Assembly (NCBI RefSeq): GCF_003254395.2
Contig: NC_037638.1
Coordinates: 8,315,535-8,379,534, forward strand
Direction of reading: 5' to 3'
Source of the DNA: Apis mellifera
Lineage: Eukaryota > Arthropoda > Insecta > Hymenoptera > Apidae
DNA length: 64,000 nt
Shown: in pieces, positions 37,101-51,000 of the stretch
Position numbering within the stretch: the stretch's first letter is position 1
How the letters are laid out: each line of letters begins with the position of its first letter
The notes under the pieces: model-generated
Seen by the model: only the letters and a program-made list of their open reading frames with translations
Told to the model about the DNA's origin: nothing
Database searches by the model: none
Made by a program: the position numbers and the translations under genes

Positions 37101-40100
37101 TTAATCTTTGACGCCTCCTTTTTAAATTATTATCATATATCCGGCAATTAAAAATTCCTCCATCGTGTCGCTCCTTCCTCGTCGATCGCGAGAGTCGAGG
37201 ACGCGATCGCCCTACGTCTTTATGCATATTCAAATCTCGCCTCCTCTCTCTCTTTCCATCCTCTCCACGTCGGAGATTCTTTTTTTTTTTAATTTCCTTC
37301 GCCGTGCCTTCCTTCGTGGAAGATCCGGATCCTCTTACGTGGTGGCGAGCTTGCGAAATCGAAAATCACCCGCCCGGTTCCCTGTCGCCTCGGCCTTCTT
37401 CACTTTGTACCTGGGTGTGCGTCGAGAAGAAGAGGAGGGAGGGGGGATGCTCTCCTCCCTTTTAATAACTATACTTTGCGATTCGTTAAGCTGGTTCGTT
37501 ACAGTTGCCCGTTTAAAAGAGCGATTGGGGGACGAGGATGGCGCTAGCGTGGGCGCGCCGAGGTGCGACGAGGACGAAGAGGCGAACAGAGAGAGAGAGA
37601 GAAAAAAAGATCGGCGTTTTAAGATCGGCGCGGAAGCTAGTTATCTCTTGGAACGAAATATTTTTCTCCCGTGTTTCGCTCGTTGCGGGAAGCGATCGGC
37701 CACGCTCTCCCCGCGATTCATCCGTTCGTCCGGCGGAACGATCGATGGATCGGCAATTTCGAAGCTCCCAATCATCCGAGAGATCGGCCGACTTGCTTCT
37801 CTCTCTTTCTCTGTCTTCTCGATGGATCAGCTGTTACGAGCGACGAAGACGATTTACGATCATCATATTTCCAGTTAATTACAGCGATTCATTACGGGGA
37901 GGGGAGGAGGACGCGCGTGTGTATGTGTACGTGTACGATGTACAATGTTGGAATTTATTTAGAGTCTTTAAAATCTGGAAATATCCCGAAATATAAAACT
38001 TTCTAAATGAAATAAAATTACACCTTTAATAAAATCTTAATGATTATAAATAATAAACATTAATAAATTTGGAATATCTTTGGAATCTTTTCCATGTATC
38101 ATATGTCTAGAATAGAGAAACATACATAGAATATCACATTTAAATTAACGAAAAAAAGAAAAAAAAAAGCCTCGACATTCTTTGCATACCAACTTTCAAC
38201 AAGATCATATTTAACACCCAACAAATCTTTTTCTCTCTGTCCTCTCCTCTCCCTAAATTAACGATCACGTCTGAATCGAGAGGAGACACTCCTCTTCAAC
38301 AAAATTTATATACGCACGCACGCGCACACACACACACACACATTTATCCCCCAGTGTAGATCGTGGCCCCCTCATTGGTCCATTCTCTCGCGGTAGATAT
38401 CGGCATCGGCGTGCCGGTTTCCACGGGTGTCCAGTATACTTCTTTCTCGCGCACAATAAGATATTTATCGTCCGCGTGGATGGAAGTCCGAGGCCGTGGC
38501 CCGAGCCCCCCGAAGTCACCATTGTATCTACCGGGAGTGATGTATGGCCGTGGAATTGGTAGGAATTGAAACTTGTTACCGCCGTGGAGAGGAGATACCG
38601 GCGAGATTTAAGCCCTGTCCCTGTGCCGCCGCCGTCCAGATAACAGCCCCCTTTTGCGAGCCCGCAATTGCTTCCAGGAGCCGATTCCTCCGTCGATCCT
38701 TCCCCCTCCCCTCCCCCTCGCGAAAAATCCACCCCGAACACGGTTCCGTGTTTGCCATCATTTACTTTTTTTTTTTTTCTTTTTTTTTTTTGAGGACAAT
38801 TTTGATCGATTTCCAATTCGGGACCGATGATTAAGGTTTGAGGTGCGTATTTGGGTAATGGTTCTTTTGTAACGTAGTTTGGATACGATCTGTCTGTGAA
38901 TGGGAAATGAGAAATTGTTTTCTCAAAATGAAAATAAATAAATAAATAGATAAAAAGAGCGACACGATTCGATAATCCAATGATTTAATATCTCTTTTAT
39001 GTTTCAGGTAAGAAAGAAAGCTTTTTTCTCGAAGCGTGTCAACCTTTCACGAGGGTAAATATTCTTCCAAATTTTGTATAACAAAATATAATAAGACCGG
39101 TGCAATTTTTTAATCAATTGAAAGAATAACATTTTCGCTAAACCGGATATCACGGATATCCTCCTCCTCCCCTTTTCAGAGGAGCCAATACCGAAATCTC
39201 GCCATCGAATCCGGGGTAGATGATTCGATAGCTTCGTTCCAGACAAAATTTAGAGACCACGTCCTTTTGAACCATCGCATCCCCTGTGCAAAAACGCGTA
39301 TCCGGAAGTGGCCGAGATTATCGAGGCGGGATCTTCGGGGGGACGAGCTCGACGGTAAACGATAGATCGGGAGGGGGGGGGCAAACTAAAGGCCGATAAG
39401 GGAAACGTGACCGGTTGACAGAGATAATTGCTACGTAAGCCGGTTGATTCCTATCCAAAATCGTTTCTCTCCTCGCCGCGGAAATAAAATCCCGATTGTG
39501 GATCCCCGCGCTCGATCGGAATAGGGGGCGGAAAGGGGTGGGAGGTACCCTGACAATTTATTAAGACGATCATCGCCGATAAGGTCCGGGGCCCCCGGTA
39601 TTCAATGGGAGTCCGCAGATCCTGCTCGATTTTCTTTTTCATCCGCTTCGATTCCAAGGATTCGATAACGATCCCTCCCTCCTTCTTCGTTTGCCTCTCG
39701 TCCCCTCCTCCTCGAGTGGCATTTAAGGTCGAATCGAAGGAAATTTGTTCGACCGGTCGCAGTTATAGCATCTCTCGAAAACGGGCGAGAGAAGACTCTC
39801 TTCTCGATCTTCTCGGTTTCTTTTTTTTTTTTTTTATTTCCTCTCCCTCTCTTCTTCCCCTTCGATGTTTTCGATGTTTTCGAGGACCGCTGGTTTCGCC
39901 GGCGCTGCGGATAAAGATGGCCGCCCAGTTATCGCGAATCCGGATCACGAAAGGGGGGAAATTAAGATCGTAATTCGTCGCGCGTTTTGTCGCGGGTAAT
40001 GGGTTAATCTCATTGACAGCACGTCGAAGTTTCGCTCGTTTGTCAACGAGATGGAAGATATTCGATCGTTGCTTCCGTTCATTTTATTCTTTTTATTATT

Positions 40101-41884
40101 TTTTTTTTTTACGCAAACGAAGCGCGATTAAAAAGCACTTTATGTATAAGATAAGATAATTTCTAGATAAAGATGGAAAAATAACATTTTTAAAAATATC
40201 ATTGGAGATATAATTTTTTACCTTTTTTTTTTCTTTTTGTACGTGCCAATGAGTCTTATCTATAGCGATAATTGTTACATCGTTATTATTCGTGTTAAAT
40301 AATCGTTACTTTGCAAGTGTGATTTGCACTTTTTTTCTCTCTCCCCCGCCCCCCTCCCTTTTCTTTAAATAAACGTATTTGTTAATTGTATTGCACTCGT
40401 AGAAAAAAAAAAAATAAACGTTCCGCGTGTTGAATTTCATTCGAGCTCGTTACGAAACAACTCATACATTTGCTAATTTATATAATAAATTATACGAATC
40501 TTTCTCATCGGTGTGAAACTCTAATAAACGATAAAAAAATCTCCTCGTAAAAATTATTACGTTTCTAATCCCGGTTTCGAGAATAATATAATAATGTAAA
40601 CGTATGTAATATCTTTCCTTCACGTTCTTGTTTAGTTATAATGTGTCAATAAATTGAATTATCTCTTGTGTCATTTTTTTTTCTTTTACTTTTCCTTCTT
40701 CTTCTTCTTTTTTTTTTTTTTTTTTTTTTGTGAGAAGAGAAATTTTACCCAGCGATAATCAAGCATGCTTTAAACCTTTAAATTTAATTAAAAGGAATTA
40801 TATATACTAGTTTGTCGAAATTTATATTTCTCCTGTATATGGTCAATATATTTGCGATAATATATTTGCGTGTGACTCAAGTAAGAAAAATCGTTAAAAT
40901 CGTTACGCAAGAGAAATTGTTATGCAAGTTCCTTTAAGAAAAAGAAAAAATGTATTCTCGTGCGAAATTTCCTTTCTTCTTAAAATATAATGTATGGATT
41001 TTCTCGATAACAAACTGCTTTTGTTTTATGCATAATATTTATAAAAATATATATATATACATATATCATTCCAATATTGGAATACAGCTAGCTTCTATAA
41101 TTTCATAAGTAATTTTTTTTCAAACCGTGATGTAACCAAGTCTTAATTTTATCAGCTTCTGATTATGATAGCGGAAGAATCAACGTTTCTTCTTTCTACT
41201 TTTTATAAATCAAACCGCTTTCATATTTTCAATAAATATGCTTGCTCACTTTTTATCGTTGATTTATATAGTTGAACAAAGGCATAAATTCTATCATAAA
41301 AATGTACATCAAATCTCAATGAAACGAATTTCAAGGAAAATTTTCGAAATACGCGTTATCAAAATTCCTGTTATATTTAACAAACAAAATAGAAGAAATT
41401 CCAGGAAATGTAATTATTTTTTTCAATCATTTCGCAGAAAAGGAAATTCTTAAATCCTCTTTCGTTTCGTTGGCCATAAATTAATCACTTCGTATCATCC
41501 TCGCAAAAACAAAACAAAAAAAGAAACCAATCTTTTCCTCAATATCATTCAGATTTCCAAAACATCCATCGATGAACCGTTCCGAATCTTAACACACATC
41601 GATTTCCACAATCTTTCATGCTTCAATCTCAATCGTTTTCTAAACTCGAAAATTTGCAGTTTCAATCAATCGATCTATCCTTCACTTACCCATCCATCCG
41701 AATAATCAACGCGCCTTCCACGAATCCACGAATCAGCCGAGGATTGAAAACGCGATGCGATGCGTTCTGCCGCGTAGGCAGCAGGCGTGGGTTCGTCCTG
41801 GCGCCCGAAGAGACACATCCTCCCCTCCCCCCCCCCTCTTCTTGGTTAGCGGTGGCGATTCATCCGTGGCCTTCGAGGCGGTCC
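31130..41884. other. Long non-coding region, no gene supported
   Basis: CpG-richer DNA with many GA/CT-rich and poly-T tracts, for example about 31.36-31.56, 32.46-32.48 (TTTTC repeats), 37.59-37.61 and 38.77-38.79 kb. The longest frames (237 codons at 37165-37878, 192 at 34037-34615 on the minus strand, 183 at 38265-38816 on the minus strand) are low-complexity, overlapped by other frames and lack family motifs or convincing splice context. Other simple repeats are TATACA units at 36.70-36.73 kb and a CA run at about 38.32-38.34 kb. This could be a very large intron. Confidence 0.5.
36492..36528. other. Imperfect hairpin-forming inverted repeat
   Basis: The arm TTAAGGCGTCGCGA and the arm TCGCGGCGATGCCTTAA can pair around a short loop with a small bulge. 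It lies in a CpG-rich patch at about 36.45-36.68 kb. It may be a structured RNA or a dyad protein site; neither is established. Confidence 0.45.
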
Positions 41885-42086
41885 GGTTAATTAGTAATAA
41901 TTAGTAATTATCCGGCGTCGGTGATCGGCGAGGGCAATTATCGCCTCTCGCCTACCGAACTAATCGGTCGTGCTCTCTCGCCGCCGCCGCCCTTTGCTCA
42001 CCACCACAGCGACTGACTAATTAATTAGACGACCCCCCTCGCCTCGCGCCGGCAATTAGCGGGCCGCGATTAGTCATCGTGGCGAT
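41885..42086. promoter_or_regulatory. Cluster of TAAT homeodomain-type sites in a GC-rich patch (candidate enhancer)
   Basis: Within about 200 bp there are repeated TAAT/ATTA cores in otherwise GC-rich DNA: TTAATTAG at 41887-41894, then AATTAG and TAATTA directly after it, CAATTA near 41936, CTAATC near 41960, CTAATTAATTAG near 42017-42028, CAATTAGC near 42053 and GATTAG near 42068. A GC-rich tract with GGCCGGCCGG follows at about 42.11 kb. Antp-class homeodomains bind such cores. The density in GC-rich DNA makes chance less likely, but function is inferred. Confidence 0.4.
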
Positions 42087-45000
42087 CAATTTGTCACGGA
42101 GGAGGGCCGACCGGCCGGCCGGGGAGGCCGTTTTTTAATCGGCCTCTGCTACCGTTTCCGAGGCGCCCGTGTTCGCGCAATTTGGAAAAGGTGGCTCGGT
42201 TGTGTTCCTCTTAACGAGGTATGCGCGTCCTTTTTTTTCTCGAATGATGAATTTTGGGGGAAGGGCGCTTTCGGATCGGACCAGACGTGGACGGAATTTA
42301 TTTTTGGAAATGGAATACTTTTCATCAGAATTCTTCGTAATTTTTTCACGAGAGATAGTCGTCGTCGTCGTGAAAATTTGTAAAAATGATCTTGCAAATT
42401 CAGGAGCTTCTCGAAGAGGAGAAACGATCATCCAATTTCGTATATTACACATTTTACACTGAACGCTGTATCCCACAAGTGTTTCAATTATAAGCAAAAT
42501 AGTACGTGTTATATCGTTCCAATATTTATTATATCCTCGCGCAACTTGCGAGTTCAGAAACAAATGTTCCCTCGCTTTTTCATCGCGCGAATACACGAAA
42601 TAGACGCGAATGAATCAAAGTGGAATAAAAAAAAAAAAAGAAATTGTGCAAAGTCTCTCCTCTTATCGAATCTTCTCCCGCCCCCGCCCGCGGTGGCATT
42701 TCTTTCCTTGGGCGCGTGTCTCGGCACGGATGGAACGAACCGAAATTTATGCCTCATCGGGCGCGATTGTAAATAGGCGGAATTTATTCGCGTCCCGAAA
42801 TTGGCCGGAGGAATATAATATAGACACGGTCGGATATCTTCGGCGTGGGTGGTGACATTTGTCACGGTTTAAGTGCGAGCCGCCACGATAGGGGCGTACT
42901 GTCGATCTCGCGGGCCGGGCAAACTTTTAAGGTGTCGTAAAATCACGATAAAAACGCGCCACGGCGATATTTTACTATTTTACTAGACGCCCTTGCGCGT
43001 GTCGGGGCCGGGAACCCCCACGTCGGAGGAGGAAAGGTCGAGGAATGCCTGTAACTTATCGTGAAAATTCATCAGCCGTGAAATGAAATCTATTCGTGTA
43101 TTACCATCCGTCTCCCTTATACCATTATCTCGCCGGTGTTTTTAATCCTTGGCGGAGAGAAGTATCGTGGACGCGGAGTATCGTGACGAGCGTTGCTCGT
43201 CCTCTGGAGATGGAGACTCGGGATGCCGGATCGTGTCACAACTATCCATCCCTCTTATCCTCCTCTCCCTCCCTCCCCTCGATATCTCGACGTATATTTC
43301 AACAGGAGACGCGATGCCATTTGTCATCTCTTTGTTCCTCGATTTTATAATTTTCTCGATGAAAATTCGAGAAGATTTCGAGAATCGTGATTGATAATTT
43401 GGAACGGTTTAAAACTTTGCAACGAAGCAACGAATGGATATTTATGGAATATGTATTTATGAGGAAATTGATCGTTTCCTGATATGCTGAAGAGAGAGAG
43501 AGGAGAATGACGATGTAAAGTGGGATAAAGGCTTAGTGTAAATTCGAGACAGAATGTTTCTTGTAACTGGAAATAACTTTCACGCTCTTCTTTACAAGCA
43601 ATGTTTTCCGCATGTGGCGATGTTTGCCTAGTATCTGTTTAGGAACTCATTGAAACAACGAATCACTTTATGGTCAATCCTTGATTCGCGAACGATTTTT
43701 AAATCTTCGTTCGATCGTTTATCCAAAAGATCCTTTTAATCGATATAATAAATATACTGTATCAGATTAATAGTCAATTCCATTGGATTGGATTTTTCAC
43801 AAGAGAAAAGAATAGCTTTCAAGCTAAATAAATGTTAAGAATATTTCCCAACATCTGTCTCCCCTCTTCGTGATTTATTGCATGTTTCGAGTGACTCGCG
43901 TATCGAAACGAGTCGACGAATGTTAAAAGAAAGAAAAAAGAAAACGAATATTCTCTTCGTCACGACGAAGGTGTTCCGTTCCGAAAATTTGTCCAGATAG
44001 GATCTCCCAATTCTCGAAAGCAGTCGCTGTCTTCTTTTTTTTTTTTTTCATCGAGGAAAGTTATCGAATATCGCTGTTCGATTAAAAAATTACTTTTTTT
44101 TTTTTTTTTGATATTCATTATTACACGTTCACGTAACACGAAAACGATTGACCCCGATTCCATCGAGGGTGACGCTCCCTCCTCCATTATAAATTCTATC
44201 TACTCTACGAACTTGCACAACTTTCACCATTTTCTCAGCTAATCAATTTTACAAAAGGGAGAAAGCTCCAATCTTCTCCTTTCCCCTCCCTCTTTTTTTT
44301 CGAACCTCCCCTCATCCCTTCGCAACTTCAACGCGAAGTTTATCCTCCGCCTCGTATCTTAATAAAGATCCTATTTTATGCACGTTTAAACGTCAACGAC
44401 GCGTTAAAACGTGCAGAAATCCAAGCTGGTATTATCTCTTATGAGGATAGGAGAATTATATCCGCGTTTCGCTCGTAAACGAAGGATCGTTTTTCCTTCC
44501 CGTAGATCCATCGTTGTTCCGACATCTCCTCCTCCACCCACAGAGATCTTTCTCTCTTCCCCTTTTTTTTCTCTCGTCTCTCTCTTATCTTATCTCTCTC
44601 TCTCTTTCTCTCTCTCCTCTCGCTCGCTAATCTCTTTTCCTTGGCCGGTCACGGTTGCGTTCGTAGTTACTCCGAGATCTGATAGGCCAAGAACAAATGT
44701 GTTAATAGGGGCTGGGTTAGGCTGGGGTACCGCACCGCGTGTTATTACCGGCGTGTCTCTATGGATCCATAAAGTAGCTGGAATGGAAGTAGATAATATC
44801 GCGGCGCGTATACCACGCTTCTGGTGGTGTATCGATGTACGAGCCGAGGCAGATTAAATCGGCCGCTCGTCGTCGGTTTACGCGAGGAGGAGGTGGAGGA
44901 GGAGGAGGACCGCAGCAACCGTTCCCTCTTCGCTTGCTTCTGCAACAACAGTTTCCTCGAGCCTTGTAATTGTAAACACTGGACACTGTTCTCAGATTTT

Positions 45001-48000
45001 TTGCCGGCCCGGTTTTTATTATTTCCCCCCATCTTTGGACCCGTTTCGATATCGCGGATATTCTACCCCATTTCGAACATCGTTCCTCCCGTTTCTTTCT
45101 TATTTTCTTCTTCTTCTTCTTCTTCCAAAACGGTCGTACTGTCCGTTTGGAAATGGATATTTATATGTAATCGAAGCAGTTCGATTTATGAAAAATGTTT
45201 CGATGTTTTGATCAAACGTGAATTGGAAACGAATCTCGAAATTTTCGCTAATTTTTGAATTAAAATTATTTCCTTGGTTTAAAATTTATCCTTTATCTCC
45301 TTCGATCTAAGTATCGAAATTACTTCCCTCCCTTCAACTCTCTTTCCATCTAAATTCAACGGCGATCGCGATGCATCGCGTCGATAAAAGTGACGCGAAA
45401 TAAATTACGGCCCCTTACCATCGCCTCCATTTCGCCAACCCCCCCCCCTGCTAAATTTTTCAATAAATATTCAACAGCGTTTCTGAACGGGGGTCTCCTC
45501 CGCCGATACATACGTCACGTCAACCGTGGCCGGTTAATTGAACGTGGCCGGTCGAAACAATTACCAGCCAGATCTCATCTGCTCTCCTCTGCAGCGTAAA
45601 CGCGTCTCGTTCGCCGGAATCCCGCCTTCCTGGACGATTACGTTTATTTACAGGCCTGCGCCTTATCGGGGCGGGATCTCCCTAAACAACTTCTCGCGGG
45701 GGCTCACCTGTTGTTGCAACTCAATTATCTTCCATCTTTCGGCCTTTCCTTGTTTTTCACCGTTATTTTTTCTTTTTTCTTTTTTCTTTTTCTCGTCTTT
45801 TTTTCTTTTACATTACACACATCGTTTTATGGTCAACTCGGAGTATAATTCCTGCGATGATTGATATTGATTGATTTACGCGCACGTATACCGATTGAAG
45901 AAAATGTAATCGAGAAATGTGTTCTTCTTGTCGTTGAATAAAAAATTTGGTCAATTGTTGGTAAATTAAAGTTAAAAGGCAACGAATATTCACTCATTTT
46001 TCTTTTTTTTTCGAAAATTCAAAATTTAAAGTACTTAGTTACTTCCTTGCATTATTCGTGTAGATTTTTGCACGTTCAAATTTTGTACAATCTAATCTGA
46101 AAGAGCATTATGAAAAAGTAATAAGTGCTTTTTCGAGTCAATTAAATGCAAATAGAATCGATTTGCAAAAAAATATCGTTAACCTTAATTTTTTTAATTA
46201 TGACCACAGTTTGTTTGGAATACGATATTGCCTTTATTTAATCTTATTGTTGTTGTTCGAACTATGTTCCGTAAAAAATTATCTACGTCGATAATGCATA
46301 TCAATCGAAAATGCAAAAGAGTTGAAAAGCAAAAATACCGAAAAATAATAACTATCGATGTTAATGGATTATTACATTGCAACTATTCACAGTGCTATCC
46401 GATATAAAATTCGCCTAATGAACCGTGTCCATCATTGGACGTAATTAAAGTAAATTTATACCAATTGTAAACAAGTTTATATACATATATATACTTGCAG
46501 TTTTCAAGAGGAATAAAAATTATTCGATTCGGCGTAAGTAAATCGTGACACTCGAATCCGTTGCGAAAGCATTAAATCGAGTAACTTACTTGCTTCTTGT
46601 TATTATTCCACGAAAAGATAGATAGATGGTCAACTTAATGCCACCTGAAATCACCAAAAAGTATTAAAATTTCAATTCTCAATTATTCTACAAGCCGTTT
46701 AATGATCTATAAATTGAAACGCATCTCCTTCCTTCTCTAACTTGTTCCAATTTTTCCAAAAAATTTTCTAATAAGAAGAACGTTTCTAACGTTATCCATA
46801 TTAATTGTTGAAATTGTTGAAACCGTTTTTTCCACGCGCGGTGGAAAGATAAAGGGAATATTCCCTTAAGGGATCGTCCCAATTTGTCAGATTGATTTTC
46901 AGGAGGTTGGGTTAGGGGCGCAATTAACCCAGACCTCGTCGAGGATGGCGGGTATCAATTTTTCGAAAGTCCCGCGCGGCTGGCCTTCGCGCGACTCGTA
47001 AACAGCGATCGATAAAGCCTGGTAGCTAATTGCAAGCAAGTTACATCAGCTTTTATATCTCGAATTAAACTAATAACCGGCGAAAGCCGGCCTCGCCAAA
47101 AATGGCGCGAAAATGAAAGCGTGCCGACAAAAGAGCCGGAGATTTCGTACTTGAGCGATTGCCCGTTTACGCGCTGTGGAAAAGATGGCCAACAGATAAA
47201 GGGGCGCTGGATTCGTCGAAAGCAACCTCTTCATCACGCGTATCGAGATTTCTTCCCAATTTTTATCCGTTTTCATGCTCCATTTTTGCTATGATAATAA
47301 TTTTTTTGAATATCAATTTTAATAGACCACTGTTTGAATTTGAATAATTCGATATTTTTTCCCACGAGCCGAGGAAAATTTTCAAAAATTAAGAGATTTC
47401 ATCGTCGCGAAACTTTAACCAACCAAAGTGTAACGTGTCGAGTTTTATTTTTATCTCTTACGTACCCGTTCTATCAGTTTGCTTATTTCGTTTACACGTT
47501 TAATAACCTCACGAGAATCCTTCTTGATCCCAAACAATACGGCATCACGTAAATTTCTTCAAATTTGTTTGCCCCTCTCTTTCAATATCCCTCCACCTTT
47601 TTCCAATTATCTTTTGCCGACAAACGAGGAAACACGAGTCTCCTCGTGTCTGACTCTCTCGACCTATATGTAATAAAAAATTACATCACAAATTAGATCA
47701 GACGTTGCTCCACCGAAATACTCTTTACTTTATTATCTCCTTTTAGCGAATCACTGGTTCAGAATTTCTGAAGTGTTTCTTATATCACGCTCTACTTATA
47801 GAAAACTAAATGGAAACGGGTGGGAAAATCACGAAAAAAGGGCGAGGCGGAGGGACTCGAATTATTCACGCGATGTTTATCAACGTCAAAGGGGACGTTT
47901 ATTTTCCACGCGAGAGAGACGCGTCGCGCGCCATTTCCTAGCGTTTAACAGTTATCCATCCGCCGGATTGCATAACTTACCGCCTCTAAGTAGTGAGGTA

Positions 48001-51000
48001 ACGTAAGATCGTTATCGGGCCTCGATCCGTTTCGACAAAACCTGACCGGCAATTATGCCTCCTATGTATGTGAATATAATGCTCTTACAGTTACCAGGAT
48101 AATGCTTGATTTGTCGCGCCTCGAGTTACAAATATACACGAGGCTTTCTCTTTTTCCCTTCGTTTTCCACGCTTTTCTAATTCCACGTGTAACGTGAGAT
48201 TATCTTTCGACGAAATAACGTGTAATAACGTGAAGACGAGGGGAGGATACAGGAAACTCGAGACTCGTAACTGATCTTTTTCATTCCCCCGTAACGTGAC
48301 ACGCGTCACTTTCCGCCAAGAGAAATTACATTCGTGCCAATTCAACTGAAACAGAAGAATCGAATTCGTGAAATATCGAAAAAATCTTTTACCAAGGGAC
48401 GAAAATTTAAGTTTAAACAATTATACGTTAAATGACACGTTTATCCGCTTTTCGTACAAGCGTTCATCATCATTTAATTATTTACAATAAATTATAAAAG
48501 CACAATTTATACGCAAGTAACTTCAACTACGTTAAATTTTCCGCATCGCTGTCTCTCTGAGAAAAGAAAAAGAAAAAAGATCAAAATTCGATCGCACGAG
48601 AAGGTATTATAAAGCAAAAATGCGAAACAATTTCGCGACTCGGGAACAAAGTGTGAAACCGTGCGAGAGCTCGTTCGCCGACAAATTTCCCTCTCTAATT
48701 TGCATACGCGCAATTTGCAAACCGGTGTGTTACATCCGAGCGAGGGAGGGGGGCGAGATAAAGAGAAAGAGAGGAGAAAGAGAGGGAGGGAGGGAGCGCG
48801 CGCCAAGCCTCTTTTTTTGCCTCCTGTTATCGAGTATCATACCTCGCATTAAATCTGGTGGCGGAAGCGGGGTCGCGATTATCTCCATCGACCGTTATTA
48901 AGAGAGGCGGTGGTTATTAATGAAATGCCTCGATCCCTTCGGGAGAACAGCTGATGTAATGGCTGGTATTTTCGAGATAATCGCGGCCACTCTAAGCCGC
49001 GTTGCGCGGAAAAGGGAGGGGAGGGGAGGGCTGTGCAAAGGTGTTGTCGGCCGTGGAATGCGGTATTACCATATCCAAAACCTGACGTAACTTTCGTTGG
49101 CCAGTGACCTAGAGACGATCCTCGATCCTCGCCGCAAACCGTGTCTCGTTTACGCCTTCTGCGTACTAACCCCCTCCTTCTCTCCTTCTCTCGTCTATTT
49201 GCATCTTGCGCGACGATCCGTGAACTGGATCATTCTGCCGCGAGACGTTGTTCTTTGCTCCTCGTCCTCGTGTATTGTAAAGAAACTTTTTCTTTTTTCG
49301 TTTTATTTTATTTTATTTATTTATTTTTTTATCACTTAGTATTCTGCATCGATGAGAATTGAATGAGAGTTTCTCGATTGTAATTTGCTTGGGATTATTG
49401 TTTTTTTGGAATTTTTGATATCATTTCATCTTAACGATTTCGGGATGTAATAAAATTTTTATCGATACGACAAACCTGAACTCTTGCGATATCGAGCTTC
49501 GTACGTAAAAATCTTTTCGCAGAAATAAGGAAAAAGGAGAATTGAATTTCAAAGGAAGGATTATATAAATTTCAAGAGGAATTAATATTATCGTAACGAA
49601 ATTTCTGAAAGGAGATGGTTTCGATATTATTCGATCGAGTATATACTTTATGTCGTGGTTTCGATCTCGAAGATTCGAAGTCGATCAACAATGTAGAGTT
49701 TTATACATCCGTTACGATCTCGTTTATTATGCAGATACATCCCGTGAAAGTACATATTTAATAATCCATGCCGGCGTAAATCCTTGCCTCATCATATTGC
49801 AGACCTTGTTGTCACTAATAATATCGGCGCGCAATCTCTTTTTCTCTCTCTCTCTCTCTCTTTCCCTATCGTATCGATATTGCTTTTTATCCAGCTCCCC
49901 TAATGAAACAGCTGGTTATATGACGTCACTTCACTCCTACGTGAATATGCGGAATAGCGATGGATTCGATCGCACGTGCGAACATTTTCATTGGACAATA
50001 ATTTATCGAACGTGTTTCGCTCTCTTATCATCATCTTTCCATTCCATACTCTCCTTGACTTTCTTCTTTCCAATCTTTTTTATTTATTAAAAAGATATCG
50101 CGAAATTTTTCTTCAGGATGAAATTTTTAAATTTCATCGAAATAATTGGAAAATCGATTGCATTTTTTTTTTAATTTTAACAAGACTGGTATAAAATTAT
50201 CTCTCGGATTCAAAATTTGAATCGATAAGTTTTATCACCGTATTATTTAATACGATATACTTATCGAATGATTTTGGATTAAAATGAAATTTACGACGAA
50301 CGAAGATAAGAATACATTATTGTATAATCTTCAATTTCTGAATGAAGGAAAGAAAAGATCGGATGGAATAAGAGGATCACGTCGTCGGTGAATCACGCGA
50401 GAACAAGATCGGGATCGATCTCTTCGCTATCGCCCTCGACAAACCGCATAAGAATTACCATTCGTTTGTTGTTAGAGACCCCGAGTGTTTGTCAGGGATC
50501 TTGGCAGCGAACGAGTGTTTGCGAAGCGTCGAGTGCGCTGGTTAATGCACATCCAGCTAGCAGCTTCGAGTAATTTTCTTCGTGCCTCCTCTACCCGAGA
50601 GGCCTCCTCTCTTTCCTTTCTCCTTCCTTCTCGCTCGAACGTTGTAACAATGACTAAGTAGATTTATGCGAAAATCGAACGTGCTACGCGTTAGAATTTT
50701 TCATTATCTCGATCTTATTTTCTTATTTTATTGGAGGATTAAAAATAAATCGCCTCCATTATACCTTCCTTCTCGTGTATTTTTTTTTTATATAGTCATC
50801 GATTGTGCATTGAGAAAAAAAGTTGATCTGTAATTAAAAGAAATCTTAATAACGAACGATTCTGAATTTTTGCATCTCGAAAATTATCCAAAATTATCCG
50901 TTTTTCAAAATAATAAAATCTCTTTCGATCTTTCGATTTCTTCGTCGCGTGGCAATATACAAGCAATATCGGGTTCGGTGAATCAATTCAACTTGCGCGT

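Noticed and set aside
37165..37878. A 237-codon plus-strand frame
   Set aside because: Arg/Ser/Glu-rich low-complexity sequence, overlapped by 152- and 111-codon frames in other phases, no domain and no splice context; typical of CpG-rich non-coding DNA.
38265..38816. A 183-codon minus-strand frame
   Set aside because: It contains a translated poly-A tract and a translated CA repeat (VCVCV) and overlaps other open frames; no recognisable protein.
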